A stretch of DNA of 64,000 bases. Origin: Vicugna pacos (taxonomy: Eukaryota; Chordata; Mammalia; Artiodactyla; Camelidae). The stretch is from positions 3,985,501-4,049,500 of the forward strand of contig NC_133021.1 in assembly GCF_048564905.1 (NCBI RefSeq), read 5' to 3'. The notes under the pieces are model-generated. The model was not told the origin of the DNA and ran no database searches. It saw nothing but the letters and a program-made list of their open reading frames with translations. Below are positions 1 to 8,500 of the stretch, one piece after another; the first letter of the stretch is position 1, and each line of letters starts with the position of its first letter. The translations under genes and the position numbers were made by a program.

Positions 1-200
1 CGACGGGTATGTATTCCGAGTGTACGGATATTACAGAAACATAAGTTTCCTTAAGTGGGTCTCTGTGTTCTGTGAACCGTTAGAAAGTTTAAAGACGTGT
101 GAAACCATCAACTGAAAATGGACACACTTCCCTCCGTTGGTACTGTGCATAGAGATCTGAACAAAAGGAAAGAGGGAAGAACAAAGGCCCATGGGACGCT
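1..200 (+). mobile_element. L1 LINE relic, ORF2 endonuclease-region tail
   Basis: This is the end of the L1 relic that begins in the unit to the left of the window. The stretch around 20-60 and 95-180 follows, with many mismatches, the part of mammalian L1 ORF2 just downstream of the endonuclease active-site region. Similarity fades near 200-230. The L1 3' half (reverse transcriptase, 3' UTR, poly-A) is absent from the unit. Confidence 0.55.
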
Positions 201-229
201 AGTGGGTAGAATCACATTTACCTTAGGAA

Positions 230-400
230 CCTCTCGTCGGATGCAGCCCCTCCCCCAACACTGACAAGATGCAGCAGCCATTGGGGATGGCAGTTACCGG
301 TTGGATTCCAGGTGGAATGTTGGTGTGTACCGCGAGGCTTGTTGTGGCTGGTGGATCCTAGGTAACCGGGCAGAGTTCTGTGGGTGGATCAGTGTGATGG
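230..400. other. Short GC-rich stretch, possible old promoter or exon
   Basis: Contains CCCCTCCCCC near 247-257, a motif type bound by SP/KLF and MAZ factors, and several CpGs (229-236, 298, 331-333, 366). It lies just upstream of the coding-like frame. No TATA box or convincing start site is seen. Offset 300 is G, except T in units 9 and 10. Confidence 0.2.
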
Positions 401-1295
401 AGGGGCTGCCGCCCTCTGTGGAGCTTGGCTTAGGTCTTTGGTCCGGGAAGCTGTGTAAGTTCGAGATACTGCTGCTGCCCAAAGACCTGAGTTCACGGGT
501 CAGTTTCCAGAACCTGAAAGGGCAGACAGTGGAAGATCTGCCTGGCATCAGCTTACTGGTGAAGCTCCGAGGTCCTTTCAGACTTGCCCAGTCCTGTTGA
601 AGTCGGCTTTATGGGAGACACGAAGAGAAGCTGGCCGAAAAGCTGGCTGCACGGATTGAGGAGAGATGCGAACACATTGATGAGAGATGTCCTGCTACAA
701 TGGAGAATACTGGCCTGGAGACAGCTGTAGAGGATACCAGGCTCGAAAGACACTCATGAGACATATTGAACCTCGCTGATACTGGCAGAAACATACGGAG
801 TGCCAACGTGGACTTGAGGAAGCTCCTCGATTCTCTGCTCCAAGAACGGGTCCAAGATCCCTGGCGTCTAAGAGAGAAGAGATGGCAGAGGTGATCAAAA
901 GGCTCATGTCCTTGGAAGAGGTCGTGAGAATCCACACGTCCCAAGGGGCATTTCCAAGCCATTCACACCAAAGTGCACCAAGCCCAGGTAAGCCTTTTCC
1001 CAGGTTTGGGCCTAGCTAGCAAGCACTTGCTCTTCCCTCCCCTCCACTCAGGCATCCATTTGGAAGGATCAGTACCTGAGCTGCAATGAAGCCAGTACGA
1101 GAAGAGCAAGCCCCTCCTCGAATCAGAGTTCCTCCAGCTTCACACTCTGTGAACAACAGTGAACTCCTTAAAGGTCAAATAGTCTCGACTGAAACAGATA
1201 GGAATTGAAAACTTAGCTCACACAAAGAAACGATGGCCTTCCGCTAGATTCAGCAAATGCTGGGTTTCTGTCTTCTCTGGGGTGAAGGGATTGTG
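397..1295 (+). pseudogene. Decayed coiled-coil-like gene fragment with a 64-bp intron
   Basis: Frame 1 reads almost continuously from ATG 397 (MEGLPPSVELG...) to 891. TGA codons interrupt it at 598 and 757, yet the peptide keeps one style across them. After 601 it is rich in E, K, R and L, for example EEKLAEKLAARIEERCEHID, typical of a coiled coil. Near 870-880 the sense shifts to frame 3 (MAEVIKRLMSLEEVVRIHTS) and runs to a consensus donor, CAG|GTAAGC, at 988. A pyrimidine tract and AG at 1050-1051 close a 64-base intron. Joining 987 to 1052 keeps the frame and continues in frame 1, with further TGAs at 1087 and 1150, through a stretch beginning SQYEKSKPLLESEFLQ. A strong donor, GTAAGTGAG, follows at 1296. 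A retained intron argues for a duplicated gene piece rather than a processed copy. I cannot name the parent gene. 'Pseudogene' is inference; a spliced non-coding transcript is the alternative. Confidence 0.5.
988..1051 (+). other. Candidate 64-bp GT-AG intron
   Basis: The donor context is CAG|GTAAGC, and the acceptor is a long pyrimidine tract (TTCCCTCCCCTCCACTCAG). The length is at the lower end for mammalian introns. The coding-like frames on both sides are in register only if these 64 bases are removed. No variant was seen inside it in any of the twelve units. Confidence 0.45.
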
Positions 1296-1458
1296 GTAAG
1301 TGAGGGGAATCTTTGACTGAACTTGAATATGTATTAGGCCTCAGTTTTTCAAGACAGTGTAGGTAAATATTAGAAGTCAGATAGTGAACTGAACTACAAA
1401 AGTCGCCAATGACATTAAAGACACTGCTTATGTGGACCGTCTTTCAGTTGAGTTAAGC

Positions 1459-1470
1459 CCCCGGGGGCAC
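1459..1470. other. 12-bp perfect palindrome GCCCCCGGGGGC
   Basis: A self-complementary run centred on CCCGGG, present unchanged in every unit. I saw no other CCCGGG in the unit, so it marks the array once per 5.31 kb. Function unknown. Confidence 0.8.
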
Positions 1471-1715
1471 TCTATCAAGGGGGTGCAGACTTGGTTGCGT
1501 CCAATTGCTTTACCCAACATGATCGGATGATTAAGCGTTCTCATCACTGATAGAAGAACCCCTGGTTCTCAATAGCCTAGCATAGCTGCAGCAGGGTTCT
1601 CATAGCTATAATGCCTCTAGGTGCTTTTGGATTCAAACCTAAATGTGTATATTTGGTTTGTTTCTTCTTGTATTTTCCTAGAGAGGGATGTTACCCCTTG
1701 AAATGCCAACATAGG

Positions 1716-1728
1716 CCAGTAGGTGTCA
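1716..1728 (+). promoter_or_regulatory. CTCF-like site CCAGTAGGTGTCA
   Basis: Matches the CTCF core CCASYAGRKGGC at 11 of 12 positions, with T for G at the eleventh. Unchanged in all twelve units and always in the same orientation. Known macrosatellites such as DXZ4 bind CTCF in every unit, but a single 12-base match is weak proof. Confidence 0.3.
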
Positions 1729-1745
1729 TTGGGAGTAAAGGGCAC

Positions 1746-1751
1746 CACGTG
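1746..1751. promoter_or_regulatory. E-box CACGTG
   Basis: Canonical palindromic E-box (MYC/MAX/USF type), 18 bases downstream of the CTCF-like site and conserved in all units. A six-base motif alone could occur by chance. Confidence 0.2.
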
Positions 1752-1776
1752 CACAAGTGAATCCAACGTTGGGGGT

Positions 1777-1810
1777 TATTTCATGTTTCCAATAGGTATT
1801 TCATGGTTCC
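1777..1810 (+). repeat. Two 14-bp direct repeats 20 bp apart
   Basis: TATTTCATGTTTCC at 1777 and TATTTCATGGTTCC at 1797 differ at one base. This looks like a small local duplication that predates the array, because every unit has both copies. Confidence 0.6.
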
Positions 1811-2029
1811 TGTTGGTTTCGGAGGCTTCAACAGTAAAGAGTGGACATGACCCCTTTAACAGTTTGGACTGCTAGTTTGCATTCTATCTGTCTATGTTTT
1901 CCTTAGAGCTGACAAAATGGTACCGAAATTGACAAGTCTGGCTTCTAGGTCGATTTAGTATGTTTCAAAAACTAACTTCATTTTCGTATAACTCCCAAAA
2001 CATGTAAATCAATTCTATTAAACTTTTTA

Positions 2030-2536
2030 ATGACTGCAAATGAGATATCAACACAATGTCAAAACTGGAGTCTTCGGACAACCCCTCCCACCACGGCTGT
2101 AGAGAAACAAAGAGCTATACAAAAATCACATTTCTGTGAAATGTATCTGGAAAGTGTTGATTCATCGATGCCCAGTTGGCAGAGAAGCAGTGCAACCTGC
2201 GCTCACTCGCTCCCATGTACACAGCAATGGGATCACACACTCACCCAGCCCTTGGCACAGGACACTTGCCGAAAAGAGGTCTGTTACTTCCAAAGACAGG
2301 ATGAGGCCTCACAACGCCTGGAAGCAGGGGAAGGCAAAGCAGGGAATGGAAACCAGTGCAGGGTCTGACCCCTGGTGATGGAGCAGCAAAAGTGAAACTC
2401 TGTTTAACTTGGACACACACTCTCAAGCGAACAGGAGACATGGGATTGAAGGTGATGTGCTGAGTGTTAGAAGAGTGCACAGCAGATGCTTGGCTGACAG
2501 AACTCAAAGAAACCAGCACAAAATATCCCCACAGTT
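2030..2536. other. Unassigned stretch with overlapping short open frames
   Basis: A forward frame of 112 codons (2030-2368, MTANEISTQ...), an 80-codon frame inside it and a 92-codon reverse frame all overlap here. None has a recognisable domain or a better composition than the others. It may belong to the same decayed gene as the block downstream. ATTAAA at 2017-2022 just upstream resembles a variant polyadenylation signal. Confidence 0.3.
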
Positions 2537-2719
2537 GATTCTGAGACCAAGATCCGAGCTGCCAAATTTGAGGGAGCAGAGGCAGCGGTCAGTGAGGGAT
2601 AGGGCTACGGATGATGGCACACGCTGAGTCTCAGGGATCTGGAGTGCCTTGTGGGATGTGGTGAGTCCAATCAAGAGAGCAAACAGACGTGAGACCCCAA
2701 TGAGAAAGCAACCACACTG

Positions 2720-2729
2720 GCGCGCGCGG
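2720..2729. other. Alternating CG tract GCGCGCGCGG
   Basis: Four consecutive CpGs in alternating purine-pyrimidine order, kept in all units. This is the densest CpG point of the unit. Such tracts can adopt Z-DNA when longer; this one is short. Confidence 0.5.
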
Positions 2730-2789
2730 TTGAGATTATCGATATGTCCCATGGCCACACCCAACGCATCTGCAGGACCAGGGACCAAT

Positions 2790-2804
2790 TTGGCATTTTG
2801 CCAA
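2790..2804. promoter_or_regulatory. Perfect NFI palindrome TTGGC-N5-GCCAA
   Basis: Exact match to the full dimeric Nuclear Factor I site, with ATTTT as spacer. It also forms a six-base hairpin stem. It is invariant and recurs at 8099, 13411, 18720, 24029, 29338, 34650, 39959, 45271, 50580, 55891 and 61202, giving one site per unit. It lies inside the second coding-like block, so a chance origin is possible. Confidence 0.5.
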
Positions 2805-3393
2805 TAGAGCACGAGTGGGGCTTCATCAGAGATATCGTGCATCTGGTCTGAGGGATCCAGGGGGCCTTGGGTTTGAAATCAGAATGAAAAGCCTTAGGAT
2901 CTGCTACATTCATAACCTGGGCTGGGATTACGGTTTGGTTTGAGGCACAGGATGCGCAACAGCTCTGTGGTTGCCTTCGTGCACCCGTGCCACAAGGATG
3001 AGAGGACAAGGAAGAGTGGTGCAAGTCCACAGCGTGAGAAGAGGAAGCATTTCCTTCAGCATTATCTCCCAAATTCAGATGCTACATTTTGGATGGCACC
3101 GGCACGGTACGGCACCGAGGACACCAAGGTCGGTCTGCGGGATCATTCCAGCAGGCCCTGATGTGTGACATCCGTAGATATGCTTCCACTGGTGTTTCTG
3201 TAGACAGAGAAGCTCTGGGAAGAACTGGTTCATTGGGACATTCCCGTGGCACTACAAAGCACAAGCGCACTCTCAGTTGGCAGATTTGGAAACACTCCAA
3301 AATGACATAGAGCAGAATGCAGAGCTGAGAACCTTTAGAAGCTTCATTTCCACAAGAGGAAGTGTCCTGTGCACTTTCAGATTTGTGAGATAA

Positions 3394-3760
3394 GCGTAAT
3401 CAAAATGAGGTTATGCTAATCGAAATAGTATGGGGTGTTCATCACAACAAAGGCAACACCAGCAATCGGAGATATACCAGACAACACACACAGGAACAGG
3501 ACATGGCATCAATGTCTAGGAGAAATTGTCCTCACAGAAATCCCATGGTATTGCGTAGAGACAAGAGTCTAATGTATTCACTTCACAAAGCCCTAGAAGT
3601 CTACATTAGATAACCTGATATTACCTGACCAGTAGAGATGAAGAAGTACAGTAAAAGAAACAGGAAGTACCATATTCAGTTCCAAAGAGATTGAAGGCCC
3701 ATAAGATAAGCTTACAAACAACTAGACTGCAGAACGCTATCCAGAGCAAGTATTGAAAAC
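3394..3760. other. Anonymous A-rich stretch upstream of the clear L1 part
   Basis: No gene seen. Composition and the run toward 3760 suggest it may be the more decayed 5' part of the same L1 (5' UTR or ORF1 start), but I cannot align it from memory. It carries two common variable sites, offset 3561 (A or C) and offset 3635 (G or C). Confidence 0.3.
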
Positions 3761-5509
3761 GGAGGTGAGGGAAACACTGAATAACAACAGTGTCTCAGAA
3801 TCCCAAAACGCAGAATACCAGAAAAGGGGAAGAGAAAGCCTAAAGACGAGCCAAATAATGTCAGAAAACTCAGTGGATGAGATAATATCAGGGCTAAAAT
3901 TCAGTCCTAAGCAGACTAAATAATGCAGAGGGACGGGTGAATGACTGTGAAGTCAAGGGAACAGAAATCCCTCGGTCAGGAGCAGACATAGGAAAGCAAG
4001 TGCAAACCAATGAAAACAGTGCTGTTGAATCCTGGGGTAAGAAAAGACATGAAAGACTAGGATTCGTAAGAGTCCCAAATGGAAAAGCAAGAGATAAAGC
4101 GAAAAAAAAATGTCTGAAATTTTACCTGTAGGAAACTCAGACAGAAACTTGCTGAAAGCCAAGAAAGAATCATCTATGCGAATTCAGGAAGTACACAGCG
4201 TCCAAAGGAGGTGGAATCCCAATAGACCTACCAGCAGCTGTAGGATTCAAATCAACAAAGTTCATGAGCATCCCAGTGATTTAAAATGCGCCTGGAGGAA
4301 AGCAACATAGTCACAAGAGGACCTCCAGAGGGGTTTCAGCTGATATCTCGGCAGCAATATTGCAGGACAGGGAGGAGTGCCACGACATAGACCATATCCT
4401 GAATGGCAAAATGCTGCCATCTAGGGTAGCCTATGCCACATGACCGCCATTTCTAATAACGGCAGAGCTAGAGAATTCCACAGACCGGCCAATCTTAAAA
4501 GAATTCAGCAGTTCGAAACTTATCCTACAAGAAAGGTTGAGAATTCTCCCCTGAATAGAAAAGCAGCAAGATGAAATGGAAAGAAGAAAACCATTATTGG
4601 AAATGCAAGAAGAGCATGAGTGGCAAAGAAGAAAGAGGAAGAAGGCAAGGAGGACATCAAAACCCTAAAGATGGGAGAGGGAAGCAGGAAATCTTAGGTG
4701 ATTGGAAGCACTATCTTAAGTGAATCAGATTATATGACTCTCTGTTTGAAGCGAACGGAGAGATGCATGGCCTGACGTGTTTGCCAAACAGACGAGAAGC
4801 AGACCAACAAAGAATCAAACAAACACACAAGCACCAAAAGGGTACGGTTGTCTGACATATACCAAGGGAAGCACGATTATTCAAAAGAAAATACTCAAGG
4901 GGATGTCAAGGATCATTCAGCACGCATCGACCCAGTAAGACGGCTTGCATGTACTCAGCACACTTGTATTCGGAAATCAGAGGCGTGCATTTATATTCGT
5001 CCATATTGATCCATAAGAGCATATCGTGACCTAACCCAAATGCCAATTTGGAGTCAAAGGGATTCCTAGGCCGTGATATAGACTTGCAAGTCTTCCAACA
5101 GGACGAATGAATGCCATATTCTACCCTACGTAGAGAAGAAATGGCATAAGCCTATAACAAAGACAAGTAGCTCTGCAAAAGTGTACTAAGAGCAAAAGAG
5201 ACAGACAGTAAAGTGCACACTGGGGTTGGCTTCATTACTAGGAATTTCAGCCCCCATGAAACCAATGGATCCATATCCTGAGAGTGCGGGTGTTTCAGCA
5301 GAAATCAACCGACGGGTATGTATTCCGAGTGTACGGATATTACAGAAACATAAGTTTCCTTAAGTGGGTCTCTGTGTTCTGTGAACCGTTAGAAAGTTTA
5401 AAGACGTGTGAAACCATCAACTGAAAATGGACACACTTCCCTCCGTTGGTACTGTGCATAGAGATCTGAACAAAAGGAAAGAGGGAAGAACAAAGGCCCA
5501 TGGGACGCT
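3760..5509 (+). mobile_element. L1 LINE relic (ORF1 half, spacer, ORF2 start)
   Basis: Read in order, the sequence follows an old mammalian L1 with heavy divergence. 3770-4310 resembles the coiled-coil end, RNA-recognition and C-terminal parts of ORF1 (around 4060 'TTCGTAAGAGTCCC' for the usual TTCGTGTCATCAGAGTCCC; 4321-4400 the segment ending in 'TTTCAGC..ATATCT'). 4461-4545 resembles the 'AATTCATCA..CTTATCCTACAAGAA' region, and 4650-4800 the inter-ORF spacer. 4890-5509 resembles the endonuclease part of ORF2. The relic is 5'-incomplete or unrecognisable before 3760 and stops before the reverse transcriptase, so it was immobile before the array formed. It crosses the arbitrary unit border. 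Subfamily not determinable by eye. Confidence 0.6.
4444..4452 (+). promoter_or_regulatory. YY1-like site CCGCCATTT
   Basis: Matches the YY1 core (CCGCCATNTT) except for the last base. Present in all units, within the L1 relic. YY1 sites are known in L1 5' UTRs and in DXZ4, but this one lies in ORF1-derived sequence, so its role is unclear. Confidence 0.25.
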
Positions 5510-8500
5510 AGTGGGTAGAATCACATTTACCTTAGGAACCTCTCGTCGGATGCAGCCCCTCCCCCAACACTGACAAGATGCAGCAGCCATTGGGGATGGC
5601 AGTTACCGGTTGGATTCCAGGTGGAATGTTGGTGTGTACCGCGAGGCTTGTTGTGGCTGGTGGATCCTAGGTAACCGGGCAGAGTTCTGTGGGTGGATCA
5701 GTGTGATGGAGGGGCTGCCGCCCTCTGTGGAGCTTGGCTTAGGTCTTTGGTCCGGGAAGCTGTGTAAGTTCGAGATACTGCTGCTGCCCAAAGACCTGAG
5801 TTCACGGGTCAGTTTCCAGAACCTGAAAGGGCAGACAGTGGAAGATCTGCCTGGCATCAGCTTACTGGTGAAGCTCCGAGGTCCTTTCAGACTTGCCCAG
5901 TCCTGTTGAAGTCGGCTTTATGGGAGACACGAAGAGAAGCTGGCCGAAAAGCTGGCTGCACGGATTGAGGAGAGATGCGAACACATTGATGAGAGATGTC
6001 CTGCTACAATGGAGAATACTGGCCTGGAGACAGCTGTAGAGGATACCAGGCTCGAAAGACACTCATGAGACATATTGAACCTCGCTGATACTGGCAGAAA
6101 CATACGGAGTGCCAACGTGGACTTGAGGAAGCTCCTCGATTCTCTGCTCCAAGAACGGGTCCAAGATCCCTGGCGTCTAAGAGAGAAGAGATGGCAGAGG
6201 TGATCAAAAGGCTCATGTCCTTGGAAGAGGTCGTGAGAATCCACACGTCCCAAGGGGCATTTCCAAGCCATTCACACCAAAGTGCACCAAGCCCAGGTAA
6301 GCCTTTTCCCAGGTTTGGGCCTAGCTAGCAAGCACTTGCTCTTCCCTCCCCTCCACTCAGGCATCCATTTGGAAGGATCAGTACCTGAGCTGCAATGAAG
6401 CCAGTACGAGAAGAGCAAGCCCCTCCTCGAATCAGAGTTCCTCCAGCTTCACACTCTGTGAACAACAGTGAACTCCTTAAAGGTCAAATAGTCTCGACTG
6501 AAACAGATAGGAATTGAAAACTTAGCTCACACAAAGAAACGATGGCCTTCCGCTAGATTCAGCAAATGCTGGGTTTCTGTCTTCTCTGGGGTGAAGGGAT
6601 TGTGGTAAGTGAGGGGAATCTTTGACTGAACTTGAATATGTATTAGGCCTCAGTTTTTCAAGACAGTGTAGGTAAATATTAGAAGTCAGATAGTGAACTG
6701 AACTACAAAAGTCGCCAATGACATTAAAGACACTGCTTATGTGGACCGTCTTTCAGTTGAGTTAAGCCCCCGGGGGCACTCTATCAAGGGGGTGCAGACT
6801 TGGTTGCGTCCAATTGCTTTACCCAACATGATCGGATGATTAAGCGTTCTCATCACTGATAGAAGAACCCCTGGTTCTCAATAGCCTAGCATAGCTGCAG
6901 CAGGGTTCTCATAGCTATAATGCCTCTAGGTGCTTTTGGATTCAAACCTAAATGTGTATATTTGGTTTGTTTCTTCTTGTATTTTCCTAGAGAGGGATGT
7001 TACCCCTTGAAATGCCAACATAGGCCAGTAGGTGTCATTGGGAGTAAAGGGCACCACGTGCACAAGTGAATCCAACGTTGGGGGTTATTTCATGTTTCCA
7101 ATAGGTATTTCATGGTTCCTGTTGGTTTCGGAGGCTTCAACAGTAAAGAGTGGACATGACCCCTTTAACAGTTTGGACTGCTAGTTTGCATTCTATCTGT
7201 CTATGTTTTCCTTAGAGCTGACAAAATGGTACCGAAATTGACAAGTCTGGCTTCTAGGTCGATTTAGTATGTTTCAAAAACTAACTTCATTTTCGTATAA
7301 CTCCCAAAACATGTAAATCAATTCTATTAAACTTTTTAATGACTGCAAATGAGATATCAACACAATGTCAAAACTGGAGTCTTCGGACAACCCCTCCCAC
7401 CACGGCTGTAGAGAAACAAAGAGCTATACAAAAATCACATTTCTGTGAAATGTATCTGGAAAGTGTTGATTCATCGATGCCCAGTTGGCAGAGAAGCAGT
7501 GCAACCTGCGCTCACTCGCTCCCATGTACACAGCAATGGGATCACACACTCACCCAGCCCTTGGCACAGGACACTTGCCGAAAAGAGGTCTGTTACTTCC
7601 AAAGACAGGATGAGGCCTCACAACGCCTGGAAGCAGGGGAAGGCAAAGCAGGGAATGGAAACCAGTGCAGGGTCTGACCCCTGGTGATGGAGCAGCAAAA
7701 GTGAAACTCTGTTTAACTTGGACACACACTCTCAAGCGAACAGGAGACATGGGATTGAAGGTGATGTGCTGAGTGTTAGAAGAGTGCACAGCAGATGCTT
7801 GGCTGACAGAACTCAAAGAAACCAGCACAAAATATCCCCACAGTTGATTCTGAGACCAAGATCCGAGCTGCCAAATTTGAGGGAGCAGAGGCAGCGGTCA
7901 GTGAGGGATAGGGCTACGGATGATGGCACACGCTGAGTCTCAGGGATCTGGAGTGCCTTGTGGGATGTGGTGAGTCCAATCAAGAGAGCAAACAGACGTG
8001 AGACCCCAATGAGAAAGCAACCACACTGGCGCGCGCGGTTGAGATTATCGATATGTCCCATGGCCACACCCAACGCATCTGCAGGACCAGGGACCAATTT
8101 GGCATTTTGCCAATAGAGCACGAGTGGGGCTTCATCAGAGATATCGTGCATCTGGTCTGAGGGATCCAGGGGGCCTTGGGTTTGAAATCAGAATGAAAAG
8201 CCTTAGGATCTGCTACATTCATAACCTGGGCTGGGATTACGGTTTGGTTTGAGGCACAGGATGCGCAACAGCTCTGTGGTTGCCTTCGTGCACCCGTGCC
8301 ACAAGGATGAGAGGACAAGGAAGAGTGGTGCAAGTCCACAGCGTGAGAAGAGGAAGCATTTCCTTCAGCATTATCTCCCAAATTCAGATGCTACATTTTG
8401 GATGGCACCGGCACGGTACGGCACCGAGGACACCAAGGTCGGTCTGCGGGATCATTCCAGCAGGCCCTGATGTGTGACATCCGTAGATATGCTTCCACTG

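Larger units (their letters stand above)
1296..2029. other. Non-coding stretch between the two coding-like blocks
   Basis: No frame worth calling. It begins at a strong splice donor (1296) and contains two good-looking splice acceptors, at 1680-1681 (TTTCTTCTTGTATTTTCCTAG) and 1905-1906 (GTTTTCCTTAG). It could therefore be an old intron with small exons. It also holds the palindrome, CTCF-like site, E-box and direct repeat listed separately. Variable sites are offset 1405 (unit 5) and 1770 (units 8, 11, 12). Confidence 0.35.
2537..3393 (+). pseudogene. Second decayed coding-like block
   Basis: Frame 2 from 2537 to 2851 reads as protein-like sequence interrupted by three stops (2597, 2606 and 2678). 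It includes SETKIRAAKFEGAEAAVSEG and, near the end, FGILPIEHEWGFIRDIVHLV before a TGA at 2849. A second island in frame 1, 3178-3393, is open for 71 codons without an ATG and contains QLADLETLQNDIEQNAELR. A pyrimidine-rich acceptor (GTGTTTCTGTAG) ends at 3203 inside it. In unit 12 the T-to-A change at offset 3175 turns the TAG just upstream of this island into AAG. I recognise no family. The call rests on peptide style only; overlapping reverse frames up to 133 codons show no domain. Confidence 0.35.
1..5309 (+). repeat. Array unit 1 (5309 bp), used as reference
   Basis: Reference copy for all offsets. It has no CAA insertion at 672, A at 3561, G at 3635, and T at 4851. It shares this combination with unit 5, apart from two changes private to unit 5, so units 1 and 5 are the closest non-adjacent pair at the sites I scored. 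Confidence 0.98.

Noticed and set aside
609-962. 117/118-codon reverse open frame
   Set aside because: It is the antisense shadow of the coiled-coil-like forward frame; Ser/Leu-rich composition is what the complement of E/K/R codons gives.
1321-1375. MIR SINE (phrase 'GCCTCAGTTTTTC')
   Set aside because: Only a dozen bases resemble the MIR core and the surroundings do not follow it.
2671-3072. 133-codon reverse open frame, the longest in each unit
   Set aside because: No recognisable domain, and it overlaps forward frames that look more protein-like. Its repetition in every unit reflects the array, not selection.
4101-4110. A-run as an L1 or SINE poly-A tail
   Set aside because: Nine As only, in the middle of ORF1-like L1 sequence, with no target-site duplication.
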